NCBI GenBank assembly: GCA_030017475.1
Contig: JASEIO010000002.1
Location: 1 to 63,204 of the forward strand
Source: a bacterium
GTDB lineage: Bacteria > UBA9089 > JASEIO01
Reading direction: 5' to 3'
DNA length: 63,204 nucleotides
Shown here: positions 51,309 to 62,137 of the stretch, piece after piece
Numbering within the stretch: the first letter of the stretch is position 1
Layout of the letters: every line of letters starts with the position of its first letter
The notes under the pieces: generated by a model
The model's database searches: none
What the model saw: only the letters and a program-made list of their open reading frames with translations
Told to the model about the DNA's origin: nothing
Made by a program: the position numbers and the translations under genes

Positions 51309-52322
51309 TTAGAGACCAGGGACACAGAAAATTTTTATCTTAGCAGTATATCCTGGCTGAAAATTATAATTTGGATTAGGAAGGATAGCCTTTACCTTAC
51401 ACATCCCATCTTCTGACGAAGCCACTCTGGTTACAGAATGAACAGTAGTAGAAACCTTTGTTGGTGGAACTGTATTTACAACTACCTCTACATTTTGTCC
51501 CACCTTTACAAATTTTACTAAACCTGGAGATATCTTTGCCTCAACGAAGACCTTGGATATATCAACAATAGTTAAGAGTGGAGATCCTTCATATACCTTT
51601 TCATTTTTATGAACTGTTATATCGGTTATAAAACCTGACACTGGAGCCCGCACCATCGCCTCTTTCATATCTGCCTGCGCTTTTTGTAAATTAACCTTTG
51701 CCTCTTGAAGGGTGGTTCTGGCAGCCTGAATATCTTCATCTCTTGCAGCTAACACCCTTTCTAAATAAAGTTTTTCAATTTGATGTTCAGCACTGGCCCT
51801 TACATATTCATTTTCTATATCCTCTAATTCTTGTCTACTTATTACTTGTCTTTCATAGGCCTTTTTTGCCCTTTCTAATTTTTTGGATGCATTATCTGAG
51901 ATTACCTTTGTAGATTCAACTCGAGCTTGAGCAATCTTTACATCTATCCCTAACTCTTTGGTTTTTAACCGTTCTATTATCTTTGCATCAAGTCGAGCTC
52001 TTGCTTGAGCAACCAGGGAGCGGCTTGTGTCCAATTCAGCTGCATATAAATCAGTTTCAAAGGCAAGGAGCAGCTGACCCTTTCTTACAAATACACCCTC
52101 TTCTACAATAATTGAGGTTACCTTTCCCGTTAAAGGGGCTTTTACTACTATTTCATCTATAGGGAAAATTTCTCCCACTAATCTTATCTCCCTTTCTTCC
52201 AGTCCTTCATCCATTCCTCCTTTAGTAATTATAGGTCGGTTTTCCTCTTTGTTAGTACAAGCAGAAACAAAAAGTACTATAAAGAAAAAAGAACCAAAAA
52301 ATTTACAAAATCTTCTTTTCAT
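51309..52322 (-). CDS. HlyD-family periplasmic adaptor lipoprotein
   Basis: A 337-residue membrane-fusion protein with a lipobox (FVSAC, Cys22). The lipoyl halves are at GEIFPIDEIVVKAPLTGKVTSIIVEEGVFVRKGQLL and VRAPVSGFITDITVHKNEKVYEGSPL. Between them a coiled hairpin carries regularly spaced Ala/Arg/Glu heptads (about 100-215). It normally bridges an inner-membrane transporter with a TolC channel; no ABC or RND pump is in the locus. This suggests it works with PelG or the large membrane protein, or with a distant pump. It is the first gene of the leftward Pel-like string. Confidence 0.9.
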   Translation of the reverse strand: MKRRFCKFFGSFFFIVLFVSACTNKEENRPIITKGGMDEGLEEREIRLVGEIFPIDEIVVKAPLTGKVTSIIVEEGVFVRKGQLLLAFETDLYAAELDTSRSLVAQARARLDAKIIERLKTKELGIDVKIAQARVESTKVISDNASKKLERAKKAYERQVISRQELEDIENEYVRASAEHQIEKLYLERVLAARDEDIQAARTTLQEAKVNLQKAQADMKEAMVRAPVSGFITDITVHKNEKVYEGSPLLTIVDISKVFVEAKISPGLVKFVKVGQNVEVVVNTVPPTKVSTTVHSVTRVASSEDGMCKVKAILPNPNYNFQPGYTAKIKIFCVPGL

Positions 52323-52692
52323 AATTTCCTCTTCATCCTTCTAACAATGAAAACCTTCAACCACCTATATCGACCAAGCAGAAACTAAAGATTTTATGAA
52401 TTGTCCTACTATCTCATTATTAGCTATTGTTCTTGGTAGTGTTTTGAATTTTGGATTTCGGTCATTCGGATTTAGATTCCTCAAAGATAGTATTTTTATA
52501 ATAACATATCATATTATAGTATAGGATTGCAACAAAAAAATTAGTATGCAGGGTATGCCTCAGAGCTATCAGGTGTAAGATATCCTTTTTCTGTCATTCC
52601 ATAACTTGGACATTACGAAAAGGTGGAATTTTCACTTTACATTTTCCCTAAGGTATGTTATGTTTTACAAGATATTTTAATGACATACCATA
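52323..52692. other. Divergent intergenic region of the Pel-like locus
   Basis: This 370-base AT-rich gap between two divergent genes contains no gene that I can support. It holds a degenerate family B repeat (52454-52477) and a palindromic AT stretch (near 52505-52520). The inverted repeat GGTATGT/ACATACC (52652-52658, 52683-52689) ends three bases before the rightward start and could affect its translation. No clear -10/-35 pair was found for either gene. Confidence 0.5.
52454..52477. repeat. Dispersed repeat family B, degenerate copy
   Basis: The sequence with core GGTCATTCGGATTTAGAT resembles the cores at 41834-41856 and 23983-24002. Confidence 0.4.
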
Positions 52693-55059
52693 ATGAAGAG
52701 GCTATTTTTATCCTTTAGTATAATAATATACTCCTGTCAGGTCTTTGGAGTACAAGAGAAGGTATTAGTTGTGTATGACCCATCGATTGAGGTGGAAAAA
52801 GAGATAATCAGTAATTTCGGGCAAGCCTTGGATTATTCTAAGATACCTTATGAGCTAATAGACATATCCACAGATATAAATCCAGAAGGATATAGCTTAC
52901 TTCTCTTTGCAACAGAGATGGTTCAGAAACTTGATGTAAGTACTTGTGACAGGATAAAAGACTGGGTCAAGGATGGAGGAGATATAGTAGTAGGGATAAT
53001 GGGATTTAATGAGAACCTAAAAGAGGTTTTCGGTATCACTAATAGTCCCTCTTTTATCTCAACCAATGGATTGATATTTCAAGAAGAGCTCTTTCCTGGG
53101 GTAGAGGGTCTTTTTCTTAAAGAGAGATCCGAGATACAAAGCCTTAATGTTAAATTGGAAGAGGATGTAAAGGTCATTGCCAAATCATCAGATGGCTTGC
53201 CTTTGGTTTGGGAAAATTCATATGAAAAGGGGAAGGTGATCTATTGGAATTCGTGCCTTTTGGGAAATAAAGAATTTCGAGGGTTTTTGATCCAATCCAT
53301 ATTAAAGGCCCAGGATATAGGGGTATCTTTTCTTGCCAATTGTGGGATTATCTATATCGATGACTGTTCCCTTCCAATGTTGAATCTTGAGATGCCACCA
53401 ATAGACAAAAAGGATACAGAATTCTATGTAGAAGATTGGTTTTCAGGAATAATAGAACTTGGACATAGATATGGGTTAAGGTATACCTTAGCCAATGTGT
53501 TCAATTACAATAAAAAGACTTCACCTCCCTTTCCGATGGATGAGTGGAATCATGGTGAGATAGCAATAGATGGAGAAATGAAAAGGGCATCTCCTTATTT
53601 GGCCCATAGGTTTATGGAATATGGGGCTGAAATGGGGTTACATGGATATAACCACCAGCCATTGGTTCTAGATCCTCTTACAATTGATACAGTGGAATAT
53701 AGTAAAGGATGGGAAAGTGGAAGTAACATAAAAGAGGCCCTTAATAAGGCAAGGGAACAATGGATCAAGGATGATTTAGGCCCCCTACCTTTTACCTATG
53801 TCCCTCCTATGGATGTATATAGCAAAGAGGGATTAAAGGCACTACATGAAGCCTTTCCTGAGATAAAGGTAATAGGTGGAGCCTTTTTTGGAAATGAAGA
53901 GATCAAAGAAAGGATAGGATTAGGGGATCGAGAGTTTGGTCCTGAACCATGGAATGAAAATCTTTATTGTATCCCACGGGTTACTGCAGGATACATAATG
54001 ACGGAAAGTAAAAGATTAACTACAATAAGTTTTATCGGAAATTTTGGGGTTTGGTCTCATTTTATCCATCCAGATGATATCTATGATCAAGAGAGAAGGG
54101 GTCCGTATGATAGTTGGGAGGGGTTATGCAGTGAATTTGATAAGTATCTAGAATCTGTAACAACCAATTATCCATGGCTGAGATGGCTTACTGCAAAGGA
54201 TGCCTATAGAGCACTTGTGGATTATGAAGAGATTAAGATAGAAAGCTGTGAAATAGAAGAGTCGAAGATATATCTTAAATTTTCTGGGTATCCAATATAT
54301 TTTATGGTCAGGATAAATGATGGAAGGGCTATAGATCAAATGAAGATATCTAATTGTGAAGCTATATGTACTCAAAATAGAGAGGGGTATAATTATCTTG
54401 TCTTCAAGGCAACCGGAAAATCTGTAACTTTACCTATAACCAGTAGGTGGGTAAACCATAAACCAGAGATCAAAGTCTTGGGTCCTTCAGAGGATACAGA
54501 ATGTGAAGAGGGATTTATGATTAGGTGGTATGATTATGATCCAGATGATGATGCAAAAATCAGTCTATATTATGATACAGATAATGTGGGATATGATGGA
54601 ACATTGATTATTAGTGGAATAAGTGAAGATGATGGGGATAATAAATACTATTTTGATGTATCAAATCTTCCACAAGGGACCTATTATATCTATGGAAAAA
54701 TTAGCGACGGTATTAACCAACCTGTATATAGTTATAGTCAGGGCCGATTAATTGTAAAACCTGTAAAAACCATCGATAATGTCATAGCTTACCCTAATCC
54801 TTGCTTCCCTGATAAAGGACAAGTTGTGTATATTCTCAATCTACCTTTAGATGCAAACACTGTTTATATCTATAATATAGCTGGAGAGTTGGTATGTACC
54901 TTAGAAGAAGAGGATAGGATAACCAAAACAGGGATATCAAAAACTGCTATCTGGAATGTAAAAGATGAGAAAGGCAAATCTGTAGCTTCAGGAATTTATA
55001 TCTATCTATTGAAATCCGATAAGGGAGTAAAGGTCGGTAAGATTGCAATAATTCGATAG
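52693..55059 (+). CDS. Secreted DUF2194 deacetylase-like protein with FlgD-like C-terminus
   Basis: A 788-residue exported protein (signal MKRLFLSFSIIIYSCQVFG). It has a glutamine-amidotransferase-like region (about 22-205) and a polysaccharide-deacetylase-like TIM-barrel (about 215-525) in which YIDDCSLP (Asp223, Asp224) and GLHGYNHQ (His317, His321) form a NodB-type metal site. Ig-like regions follow, then a FlgD-like C-terminal domain (about 697-788, AYPNPCF...GIYIYLL..GKIAIIR). This matches DUF2194, a family I associate with Pel-type deacetylation. It is divergent from the Pel-like genes. The FlgD-like end resembles sorting domains in FCB and related phyla. No Shine-Dalgarno is visible; a small hairpin precedes the ATG. 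Confidence 0.8.
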   Translation: MKRLFLSFSIIIYSCQVFGVQEKVLVVYDPSIEVEKEIISNFGQALDYSKIPYELIDISTDINPEGYSLLLFATEMVQKLDVSTCDRIKDWVKDGGDIVVGIMGFNENLKEVFGITNSPSFISTNGLIFQEELFPGVEGLFLKERSEIQSLNVKLEEDVKVIAKSSDGLPLVWENSYEKGKVIYWNSCLLGNKEFRGFLIQSILKAQDIGVSFLANCGIIYIDDCSLPMLNLEMPPIDKKDTEFYVEDWFSGIIELGHRYGLRYTLANVFNYNKKTSPPFPMDEWNHGEIAIDGEMKRASPYLAHRFMEYGAEMGLHGYNHQPLVLDPLTIDTVEYSKGWESGSNIKEALNKAREQWIKDDLGPLPFTYVPPMDVYSKEGLKALHEAFPEIKVIGGAFFGNEEIKERIGLGDREFGPEPWNENLYCIPRVTAGYIMTESKRLTTISFIGNFGVWSHFIHPDDIYDQERRGPYDSWEGLCSEFDKYLESVTTNYPWLRWLTAKDAYRALVDYEEIKIESCEIEESKIYLKFSGYPIYFMVRINDGRAIDQMKISNCEAICTQNREGYNYLVFKATGKSVTLPITSRWVNHKPEIKVLGPSEDTECEEGFMIRWYDYDPDDDAKISLYYDTDNVGYDGTLIISGISEDDGDNKYYFDVSNLPQGTYYIYGKISDGINQPVYSYSQGRLIVKPVKTIDNVIAYPNPCFPDKGQVVYILNLPLDANTVYIYNIAGELVCTLEEEDRITKTGISKTAIWNVKDEKGKSVASGIYIYLLKSDKGVKVGKIAIIR

Positions 55060-55063
55060 AAAA

Positions 55064-56539
55064 CTAAAATCCTTTACCAATCTCAATCTTTGCCTTATCC
55101 CTTAAATTATCATACCATTCATTATATATCCTATTTTGTTTTTCCCATCTTGCACTAAAGATTATATCTTCCCGCATCTTTTGAAACTTCTCTTCTTCGG
55201 GAAGGATTCTTTCCTTTAGCTTGATGATGTGATATCCAAACTGGGTTTTTATTACGTCTGAAACCTCTCCTTCTTTTAATGAAAATGCTGCCTTTGCAAA
55301 ATCTTCATCTACTCTATAACCATATTTTGTAATTTCTCCTTTGAGATTTTTCAGATTTTCTCTATCAAAATCAGGCAGGGTATACCTTCTTGGGATAATC
55401 CCCAGGTCTCCCCCAAATTCCCTTGATTTACCATGAGAATACTTCGCAGCAATCTCTTCAAATCTTTCTCCCTGCTTGATTCTTTTAAGCAAGCCCTTAG
55501 CTATCTTTTCTGCCACGGAATCCTTTTCTTCTTTCGTTTCCATTATTACTTTTCTTACTTTACCTTCTGCTTCCTTAAAAGGTATCACCCTTTCCTCACG
55601 CCTTTCGATAAACTTGATAATATGATATCCAAAGCGTGTTTTAACCAAATCACTCACCTCTCCTTTTTTTAAAGAGAAGGCTACATCTTCAAATTCCTTA
55701 GCCATTTGACCATGGGTAAAAAATCCTAAATCCCCTCCCCTTTTTTTCGATGGGCAATCAGAATACTCCTCAGCCAATTTTACGAAATCCTCTCCCTTTT
55801 TTACCATTTTTAGCAAGCGGAGGGCCTTCTTTCGAGCTTCCTCTTCCGGATTCTCTTTTGAAGAGATCAAAATGTGTCTTACCCTTACCTTTTCAGGTTC
55901 TTTGAACATATCTTTATGGTCATTATAATATCTCTCCACTATTTCTTTCGGAATATCTTGAGGTTTTAATCTATTTGGATCAATCAATATATGGCTAACG
56001 TGACCAGTTTGATAATTAATAAGATAATAACTTTTTACATCTTCATCTGTTATCTTAACACTATCTCTTATTAGTGAGATTACCCTATTTATTATTAGAG
56101 AGTTCCTGACCCCTTTCTCAAGAGCCCTTTTCCTTGAGGCAGGTGCTTTTTCTAAATACTCGTTGTAGGCATGTGAATCAAACTCCCCTTTTTTATTTAC
56201 AAAATACGTTTTTTTAACCTCATCAATTATATCATGATTATTTACCGTAACCCCCATTATCTTAGCCTCTCTGAGCAAAAGCCTTTCTTTTATCAATTCA
56301 TCTAACACCATCTCTTTCAGTTCCCCCTCCTTCACCTTATCTCCATAAATAGTATAAAAGGCATCATAAACCCTATTAAATTCATAAGGGGCAATCTCTT
56401 CTCCTTCAATTTTAGCTATTGGTACATATGACCTTTTTACACAACCTCTACTTGAAACTATATAAACAAAACCACCTATAAAAGAGGCTGCTACTACCCA
56501 AATGATAGGTTTTGTCTTTTTTCGTAGAGCCCTTAACAT
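55064..56539 (-). CDS. Periplasmic peptidyl-prolyl isomerase, double parvulin (SurA/PpiD type)
   Basis: A 491-residue anchored foldase: N-terminal membrane helix (IIWVVAASFIGGFVYIVSS), a SurA-like N-terminal domain (about 38-190), then two parvulin domains. The first (about 215-315) has VRHILISSKENPEEEA and GGDLGFFTHGQMAKEFEDVAF. The second (about 325-465) has GGDLGIIPRRYTL and KTQFGYHIIKLKER. It probably assists outer-membrane protein folding. Its end converges with the DUF2194 gene at a four-base gap, so no separate terminator is visible. Confidence 0.92.
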   Translation of the reverse strand: MLRALRKKTKPIIWVVAASFIGGFVYIVSSRGCVKRSYVPIAKIEGEEIAPYEFNRVYDAFYTIYGDKVKEGELKEMVLDELIKERLLLREAKIMGVTVNNHDIIDEVKKTYFVNKKGEFDSHAYNEYLEKAPASRKRALEKGVRNSLIINRVISLIRDSVKITDEDVKSYYLINYQTGHVSHILIDPNRLKPQDIPKEIVERYYNDHKDMFKEPEKVRVRHILISSKENPEEEARKKALRLLKMVKKGEDFVKLAEEYSDCPSKKRGGDLGFFTHGQMAKEFEDVAFSLKKGEVSDLVKTRFGYHIIKFIERREERVIPFKEAEGKVRKVIMETKEEKDSVAEKIAKGLLKRIKQGERFEEIAAKYSHGKSREFGGDLGIIPRRYTLPDFDRENLKNLKGEITKYGYRVDEDFAKAAFSLKEGEVSDVIKTQFGYHIIKLKERILPEEEKFQKMREDIIFSARWEKQNRIYNEWYDNLRDKAKIEIGKGF

Positions 56540-56558
56540 AAAATCCTCCTCTCCTTAG

Positions 56559-57932
<1,374 letters not shown>

Positions 57933-57992
57933 TAGTGTCAAAAATAACATAAAAAAGGGAAGAAAGACATTGTTAAGACAAGTGGTCTAAAA

Positions 57993-58265
57993 ATGGTTCA
58001 AAAAACAGTCTCTATTAAGAATAGATTGGGGTTGCATGCAAGAGCCGCATCTTTGTTTGTGCAGGTAGCAAATAAGTTCCAAGCAGAAATCCGTGTAAAG
58101 AAATTCCGAAAGCCAATAGAGGTAAATGGAAAGAGTATCATGGGTATTATAATGTTAGCTGCTATTCAGGGAGAAAAGATAATAATTAAGGCAAAAGGAC
58201 GTGATGCCCGCCTTGCCTTGCAAGAATTAGTAGAATTAATAGAGAATAAATTTGGAGAGGATTAG
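57993..58265 (+). CDS. ptsH: PTS phosphocarrier protein HPr
   Basis: A 90-residue HPr with catalytic His15 in NRLGLHARAAS and the regulatory serine at position 48 in VNGKSIMGIIMLA, which HPr kinase can phosphorylate; the hprK gene at 23012 fits. It lies directly upstream of ptsI, and the ptsI frame begins at the HPr stop. Because no EIIB/IIC is visible, a signalling role is likely, though distant permeases cannot be ruled out. Confidence 0.97.
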   Translation: MVQKTVSIKNRLGLHARAASLFVQVANKFQAEIRVKKFRKPIEVNGKSIMGIIMLAAIQGEKIIIKAKGRDARLALQELVELIENKFGED

Positions 58266-58266
58266 T

Positions 58267-60027
58267 GTGTTATTGATGAAGGGTATTGCTGCATCGCCTG
58301 GCATTTCCATTGGGAAGGCCTTTATCTTTGAGCCAGATAAACTAAAATTAGAAAGAAAAGAGATTACAGAAGATGGGATTGCGGAAGAGATTATACAATT
58401 CAAAGAGGCAATAGAGAGAACTAAAAAGGAATTGATACAGGTTAAAAAAAGGGTAATGGATGAAGTTGGAGAAGAATATGCAAAGATCTTTTCTGCCCAT
58501 TTACTAGTCTTGGAAGACCCATTTTTAATCATTGAGGTGGAGCGTAAGATAAAGGAAGAAAGGATAAATGTAGAATATGCCTTGTTCAGTGTCCTGGAAA
58601 CATTAACCAGTTCCTTTTCTTCCTTAGATGATGAATATATAAAGGAGAGGGCAGTAGATATACATGATATTGGAAGAAGGTTATTGGGTAACCTATTAAA
58701 GCAGAAAAGGGTTAATTTAGAATTAGAAGAAAGTCGCATATTAGTTGGCCATAATTTGACCCCCTCTCATACTGCCCAGCTAAATAAAGAGAAAATTTTA
58801 GCCTTTGTTACTGATATGGGAGGAAGGACCAGTCATACAGCAATCTTGGCGCGCGCCATGGAAATTCCGGCTGTTGTTGGATTAATAAATATTACCTCTT
58901 TACTTAAAGAAGAGGATACCTTAATTGTAGATGGAAATAGGGGAGAGGTAGTTATCAAACCAACCCCTGAAGTGATTGAAGAATATAGCAAAAGGAAAAA
59001 GGAATATGAGCTCTTTATAACTGGATTGGCAAATCTTAAGGATTTACCTGCCCAAACCAAAGATGGATTTAGGATTGAATTATGTGCGAATATTGAAATC
59101 CCTGAGGAGGTTGATTTAGTAAAGGAACATGGTTCAGAAGGGATTGGATTATACCGAACAGAATTTCTTTATTTAGGGAGAAACACCCTTCCTAATGAAG
59201 ATGAACAAGAAGGGGTGTATAAAGAAGTAGCCAGAAAAACTTTCCCTTATTCAGTTATTATTAGAACCTTAGATTTGGGGGGGGATAAACTTTCTTTGCA
59301 TTTAAAACAGCCAGAGGAATTGGAATCCAACCCCTTTTTAGGATTACGGGCAATTCGATTATGTTTAGCGAATGTGGATATATTCAAAACCCAATTGCGG
59401 GCGATACTTAAGGCAAGTGTTTATGGAAATATAAAGATAATATTTCCTATGATCTCTAACCTTGAAGAATTGATAAAGACTAAGGAGATACTCCGGGAGG
59501 TTCAGGAAGAACTTAGAAGGGAAAATATCCCTTTTGATGAAGCCATAGAGATAGGGGTTATGATTGAAACACCTGCAGCCTGTATGATTGCGGATATGTT
59601 AGCCGAAAAGGTTGACTTCTTCTCCATTGGAACAAATGACCTTATTCAATATACCATAGCTGTGGATAGAGGAAATGAGAGGATAGCCCATCTATATGAA
59701 CCTTTGCATCCAGCAATCCTACGACTTATAAAACTTGTAATTGAAGCTGCTCACAGAAGGGGAAAATGGGTAGGGATGTGCGGGGAAATGGCTGGAGATC
59801 CTTTATCTTGTTTAGTACTATTAGGATTAGGCCTGGATGAATTTTCAATGAGTGGAGTAGTAATTCCAGAGATTAAAGAGATAATTAGATCGGTTACCTT
59901 ATCTGAGGCAAAAGAGATAGCAACAGAGGTATCAAAATTAGATACTGCACAAGAGGTAAAGAGTTTGATAAGAAAGAGATTTTCTAAAAAACTTGACAAG
60001 GTTTTACTTCGGAGTGAAAATGGATAA
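58267..60027 (+). CDS. ptsI: PTS phosphotransferase enzyme I
   Basis: Transfers phosphate from PEP to HPr. About 586 residues: N-terminal GIAASPGISIGKAF, the active histidine in GGRTSHTAILARAMEIPAVVG (about 186-206), and the PEP-binding barrel with GIGLYRTEFLYLG, LDLGGDKL, NPFLGLRAIR, GVMIETPAA, DFFSIGTNDLIQYT and GMCGEMAGDP. A GTG at 58267 lies six bases after GGAGAGG and is preferred over the TTG upstream and the ATG at 58276. It overlaps nothing and follows ptsH immediately. Confidence 0.95.
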   Translation: MLLMKGIAASPGISIGKAFIFEPDKLKLERKEITEDGIAEEIIQFKEAIERTKKELIQVKKRVMDEVGEEYAKIFSAHLLVLEDPFLIIEVERKIKEERINVEYALFSVLETLTSSFSSLDDEYIKERAVDIHDIGRRLLGNLLKQKRVNLELEESRILVGHNLTPSHTAQLNKEKILAFVTDMGGRTSHTAILARAMEIPAVVGLINITSLLKEEDTLIVDGNRGEVVIKPTPEVIEEYSKRKKEYELFITGLANLKDLPAQTKDGFRIELCANIEIPEEVDLVKEHGSEGIGLYRTEFLYLGRNTLPNEDEQEGVYKEVARKTFPYSVIIRTLDLGGDKLSLHLKQPEELESNPFLGLRAIRLCLANVDIFKTQLRAILKASVYGNIKIIFPMISNLEELIKTKEILREVQEELRRENIPFDEAIEIGVMIETPAACMIADMLAEKVDFFSIGTNDLIQYTIAVDRGNERIAHLYEPLHPAILRLIKLVIEAAHRRGKWVGMCGEMAGDPLSCLVLLGLGLDEFSMSGVVIPEIKEIIRSVTLSEAKEIATEVSKLDTAQEVKSLIRKRFSKKLDKVLLRSENG

Positions 60028-60122
60028 AATACCAGAACTCTGAGGATTTTGTCCCTTTTGTGAAAGCCATATAAGTTCCCTACCTTAGAGGTAGCAGCCA
60101 ATAGTCTACATGAGGTAAAGGT

Positions 60123-60719
60123 TTGAAAAGGAGAATAGTGGTTGGCGTAACTGGGGGATTAGGAACAGGAAAAACTACAGTAGCAAATATTTTTAAGAAG
60201 TTTAGAGCAAAGATTATCGATGTGGACAAGATTGCTAAAGAGGTAGTTTCCACTAATGGTCCTACTTTAGCGGCCATAATTAAGTGTTTTGGTGAGGATG
60301 TACTCAATAAAGATAAGACATTGAATAGAAAAAGGTTAGCTTCCGTGGTATTTGAATCTGATGATTTACTAAGGAAATTAGAGGGGATTACTCACCCAGT
60401 AATAAAATCTAAGATAAAAAAAGAGTTAAATGGATTAAATGGGATAATAATAATTGATTGCCCTTTACTCATAGAGGCAGGATTGAAGAATATGGTTGAC
60501 ATTACAGTAGTAGTAAGTGCAAGTTTTGAAAATCAGATCAATCGGGTAAAAGGAAGGTTTCCGAAAGCTCTTGCAAAGAAGATAATTCAGGCTCAACTTC
60601 CTTTATCAAAAAAGGTGGAATTGGCTGATTATGTAATTGATAACAATGGTGGATTAGAGGATACAGAGGCTCAAGTGGAGCATATCTTTGAAGAGTTAAA
60701 AAAGAGGGTAGAGGAGTAG
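60123..60719 (+). CDS. coaE: Dephospho-CoA kinase
   Basis: Last step of coenzyme A synthesis. The 198 residues carry the P-loop VGVTGGLGTGKTTVANIF at the N-terminus, VDKIAKEVV, GEDVLNKDKTLNRKRLA and ITHPVIKSKI. It starts with TTG at 60123, with GAGG seven bases upstream. The GLGTGKTT loop replaces the usual GIGSGKS, still P-loop compatible. It lies between ptsI and hom; the gaps (95 and 73 bases) hold no gene. Confidence 0.94.
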   Translation: MKRRIVVGVTGGLGTGKTTVANIFKKFRAKIIDVDKIAKEVVSTNGPTLAAIIKCFGEDVLNKDKTLNRKRLASVVFESDDLLRKLEGITHPVIKSKIKKELNGLNGIIIIDCPLLIEAGLKNMVDITVVVSASFENQINRVKGRFPKALAKKIIQAQLPLSKKVELADYVIDNNGGLEDTEAQVEHIFEELKKRVEE

Positions 60720-60792
60720 GGATTATAGCAATTTTTGGTTTTATTATTGAAGGTACAGGCTTACAAGATTTTTGGGTAGGCAAAGAAAGGAA

Positions 60793-62094
60793 ATGAAAAA
60801 GGTAATAAATATTGGTATAGTTGGGTTTGGAACTGTTGGAAGTGGAGTAGTTGAGGTATTAAGTAATAATCCATCCCGTATCTCTCGGAAGGTGGGTGCA
60901 CGCGTCCAAATTAAAAAGATTGTAGATAAGGATATTACTACTCCTCGAGGTATAAAAGTAGACCGATCACTCCTTTCTACTAATATAAATCATATCTTAG
61001 ATGATCCAGAGATTGATATAGTGGTAGAACTGATTGGTGGAGAGCATGAGGCTCGAGAGATTATCCTTGAAGCAATGAAAAAAGGAAAGCATATAGTTAC
61101 GGCTAATAAAGCCTTATTAGCTAAAGCATGGGATGAAATATTTGAGGCCTCAAAAAGGTATGGTTGCGAGGTTTTGTTTGAGGCATCAGTTGGAGGTGGA
61201 ATTCCAATAATTCAGTGTATAAGACAGGGCCTGGCTTCTAATCGAATCCTTTCTATATTTGGGATCATTAATGGTACCTGTAACTACATATTATCCAAAA
61301 TGAGTTCGGAAAAAAAGGACTTCTGTGAAGTTCTAAAAGAGGCAAAAGAATCTGGCTTTGCAGAAGCCAGTCCAATCCTTGATATAGAAGGAATTGACAC
61401 TGCTCATAAATTGGTGGTACTTGGAAGTTTAGCATTTTCAAAAAGAATAAGTGTGGAAGATGTTTATACTGAGGGTATAACTTATATCACTAAGCGGGAT
61501 ATCGTCTATGCCGAAGAGGAATTTGGCTATACAATTAAGTTATTAGGTATTGCCAAGATAATAGATAACAAGCTTGAGCTCAGGGTACATCCTACTATGA
61601 TTCCAAAAGATCACTTATTGGCCTCTGTTTCTGGGGAATATAACGCTATATATATTATGGGAGATCTAACAGATCCTCTAATGTTTTATGGTAAAGGGGC
61701 AGGGAAGTTTCCTGCTACATCTGCGGTTACAGCTGATATAATCTACCTAGCCAAAAAGATTACGAATGGTGTAGCTGGTTATATTGAGAAATCTTATTAT
61801 GAAGATATCGATATTAAACCAATGGATGAATTTCTAGGGAAGTATTATATAAGATTCGAGACCTTAGATCAACCAGGGGTTTTAGCCAGCATATCTGGTA
61901 TCTTAGGTGAACATAATATTAGCATCTCCTCTGTTATTCAAAAAGAAAGAAGGAGTGGTGATATTGTCCCAATTGTTATGCTTACCCATGAAGCCAAGGA
62001 GGCGAATATAAGGATTGCCTTGAAAAAGATTGACAAGCTTCCGATAGTTAAGGCAAAAAGCCTACTGATTAGAGTGGAGGAATTAACAAAATAG
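60793..62094 (+). CDS. hom: Homoserine dehydrogenase with ACT domain
   Basis: Reduces aspartate semialdehyde to homoserine for threonine and methionine. The 433 residues have the N-terminal Rossmann motif INIGIVGFGTVGSGVVEVL, TANKALLAKAWDEI, EASVGGGIPIIQCIRQGL and INGTCNYILSKM, DIEGIDTAHKLVVL, and a C-terminal ACT domain (FETLDQPGVLASISGILGEHNISISSVIQ, about 350-430), indicating feedback control, usually by threonine. The ATG at 60793 follows AAAGG; it heads the hom-thrC unit. thrB is not in the window. Confidence 0.97.
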   Translation: MKKVINIGIVGFGTVGSGVVEVLSNNPSRISRKVGARVQIKKIVDKDITTPRGIKVDRSLLSTNINHILDDPEIDIVVELIGGEHEAREIILEAMKKGKHIVTANKALLAKAWDEIFEASKRYGCEVLFEASVGGGIPIIQCIRQGLASNRILSIFGIINGTCNYILSKMSSEKKDFCEVLKEAKESGFAEASPILDIEGIDTAHKLVVLGSLAFSKRISVEDVYTEGITYITKRDIVYAEEEFGYTIKLLGIAKIIDNKLELRVHPTMIPKDHLLASVSGEYNAIYIMGDLTDPLMFYGKGAGKFPATSAVTADIIYLAKKITNGVAGYIEKSYYEDIDIKPMDEFLGKYYIRFETLDQPGVLASISGILGEHNISISSVIQKERRSGDIVPIVMLTHEAKEANIRIALKKIDKLPIVKAKSLLIRVEELTK

Positions 62095-62137
62095 TGGATG
62101 GTAATGGGTGGGAGGAAGATAGGCGAAGGAGGTCAAT

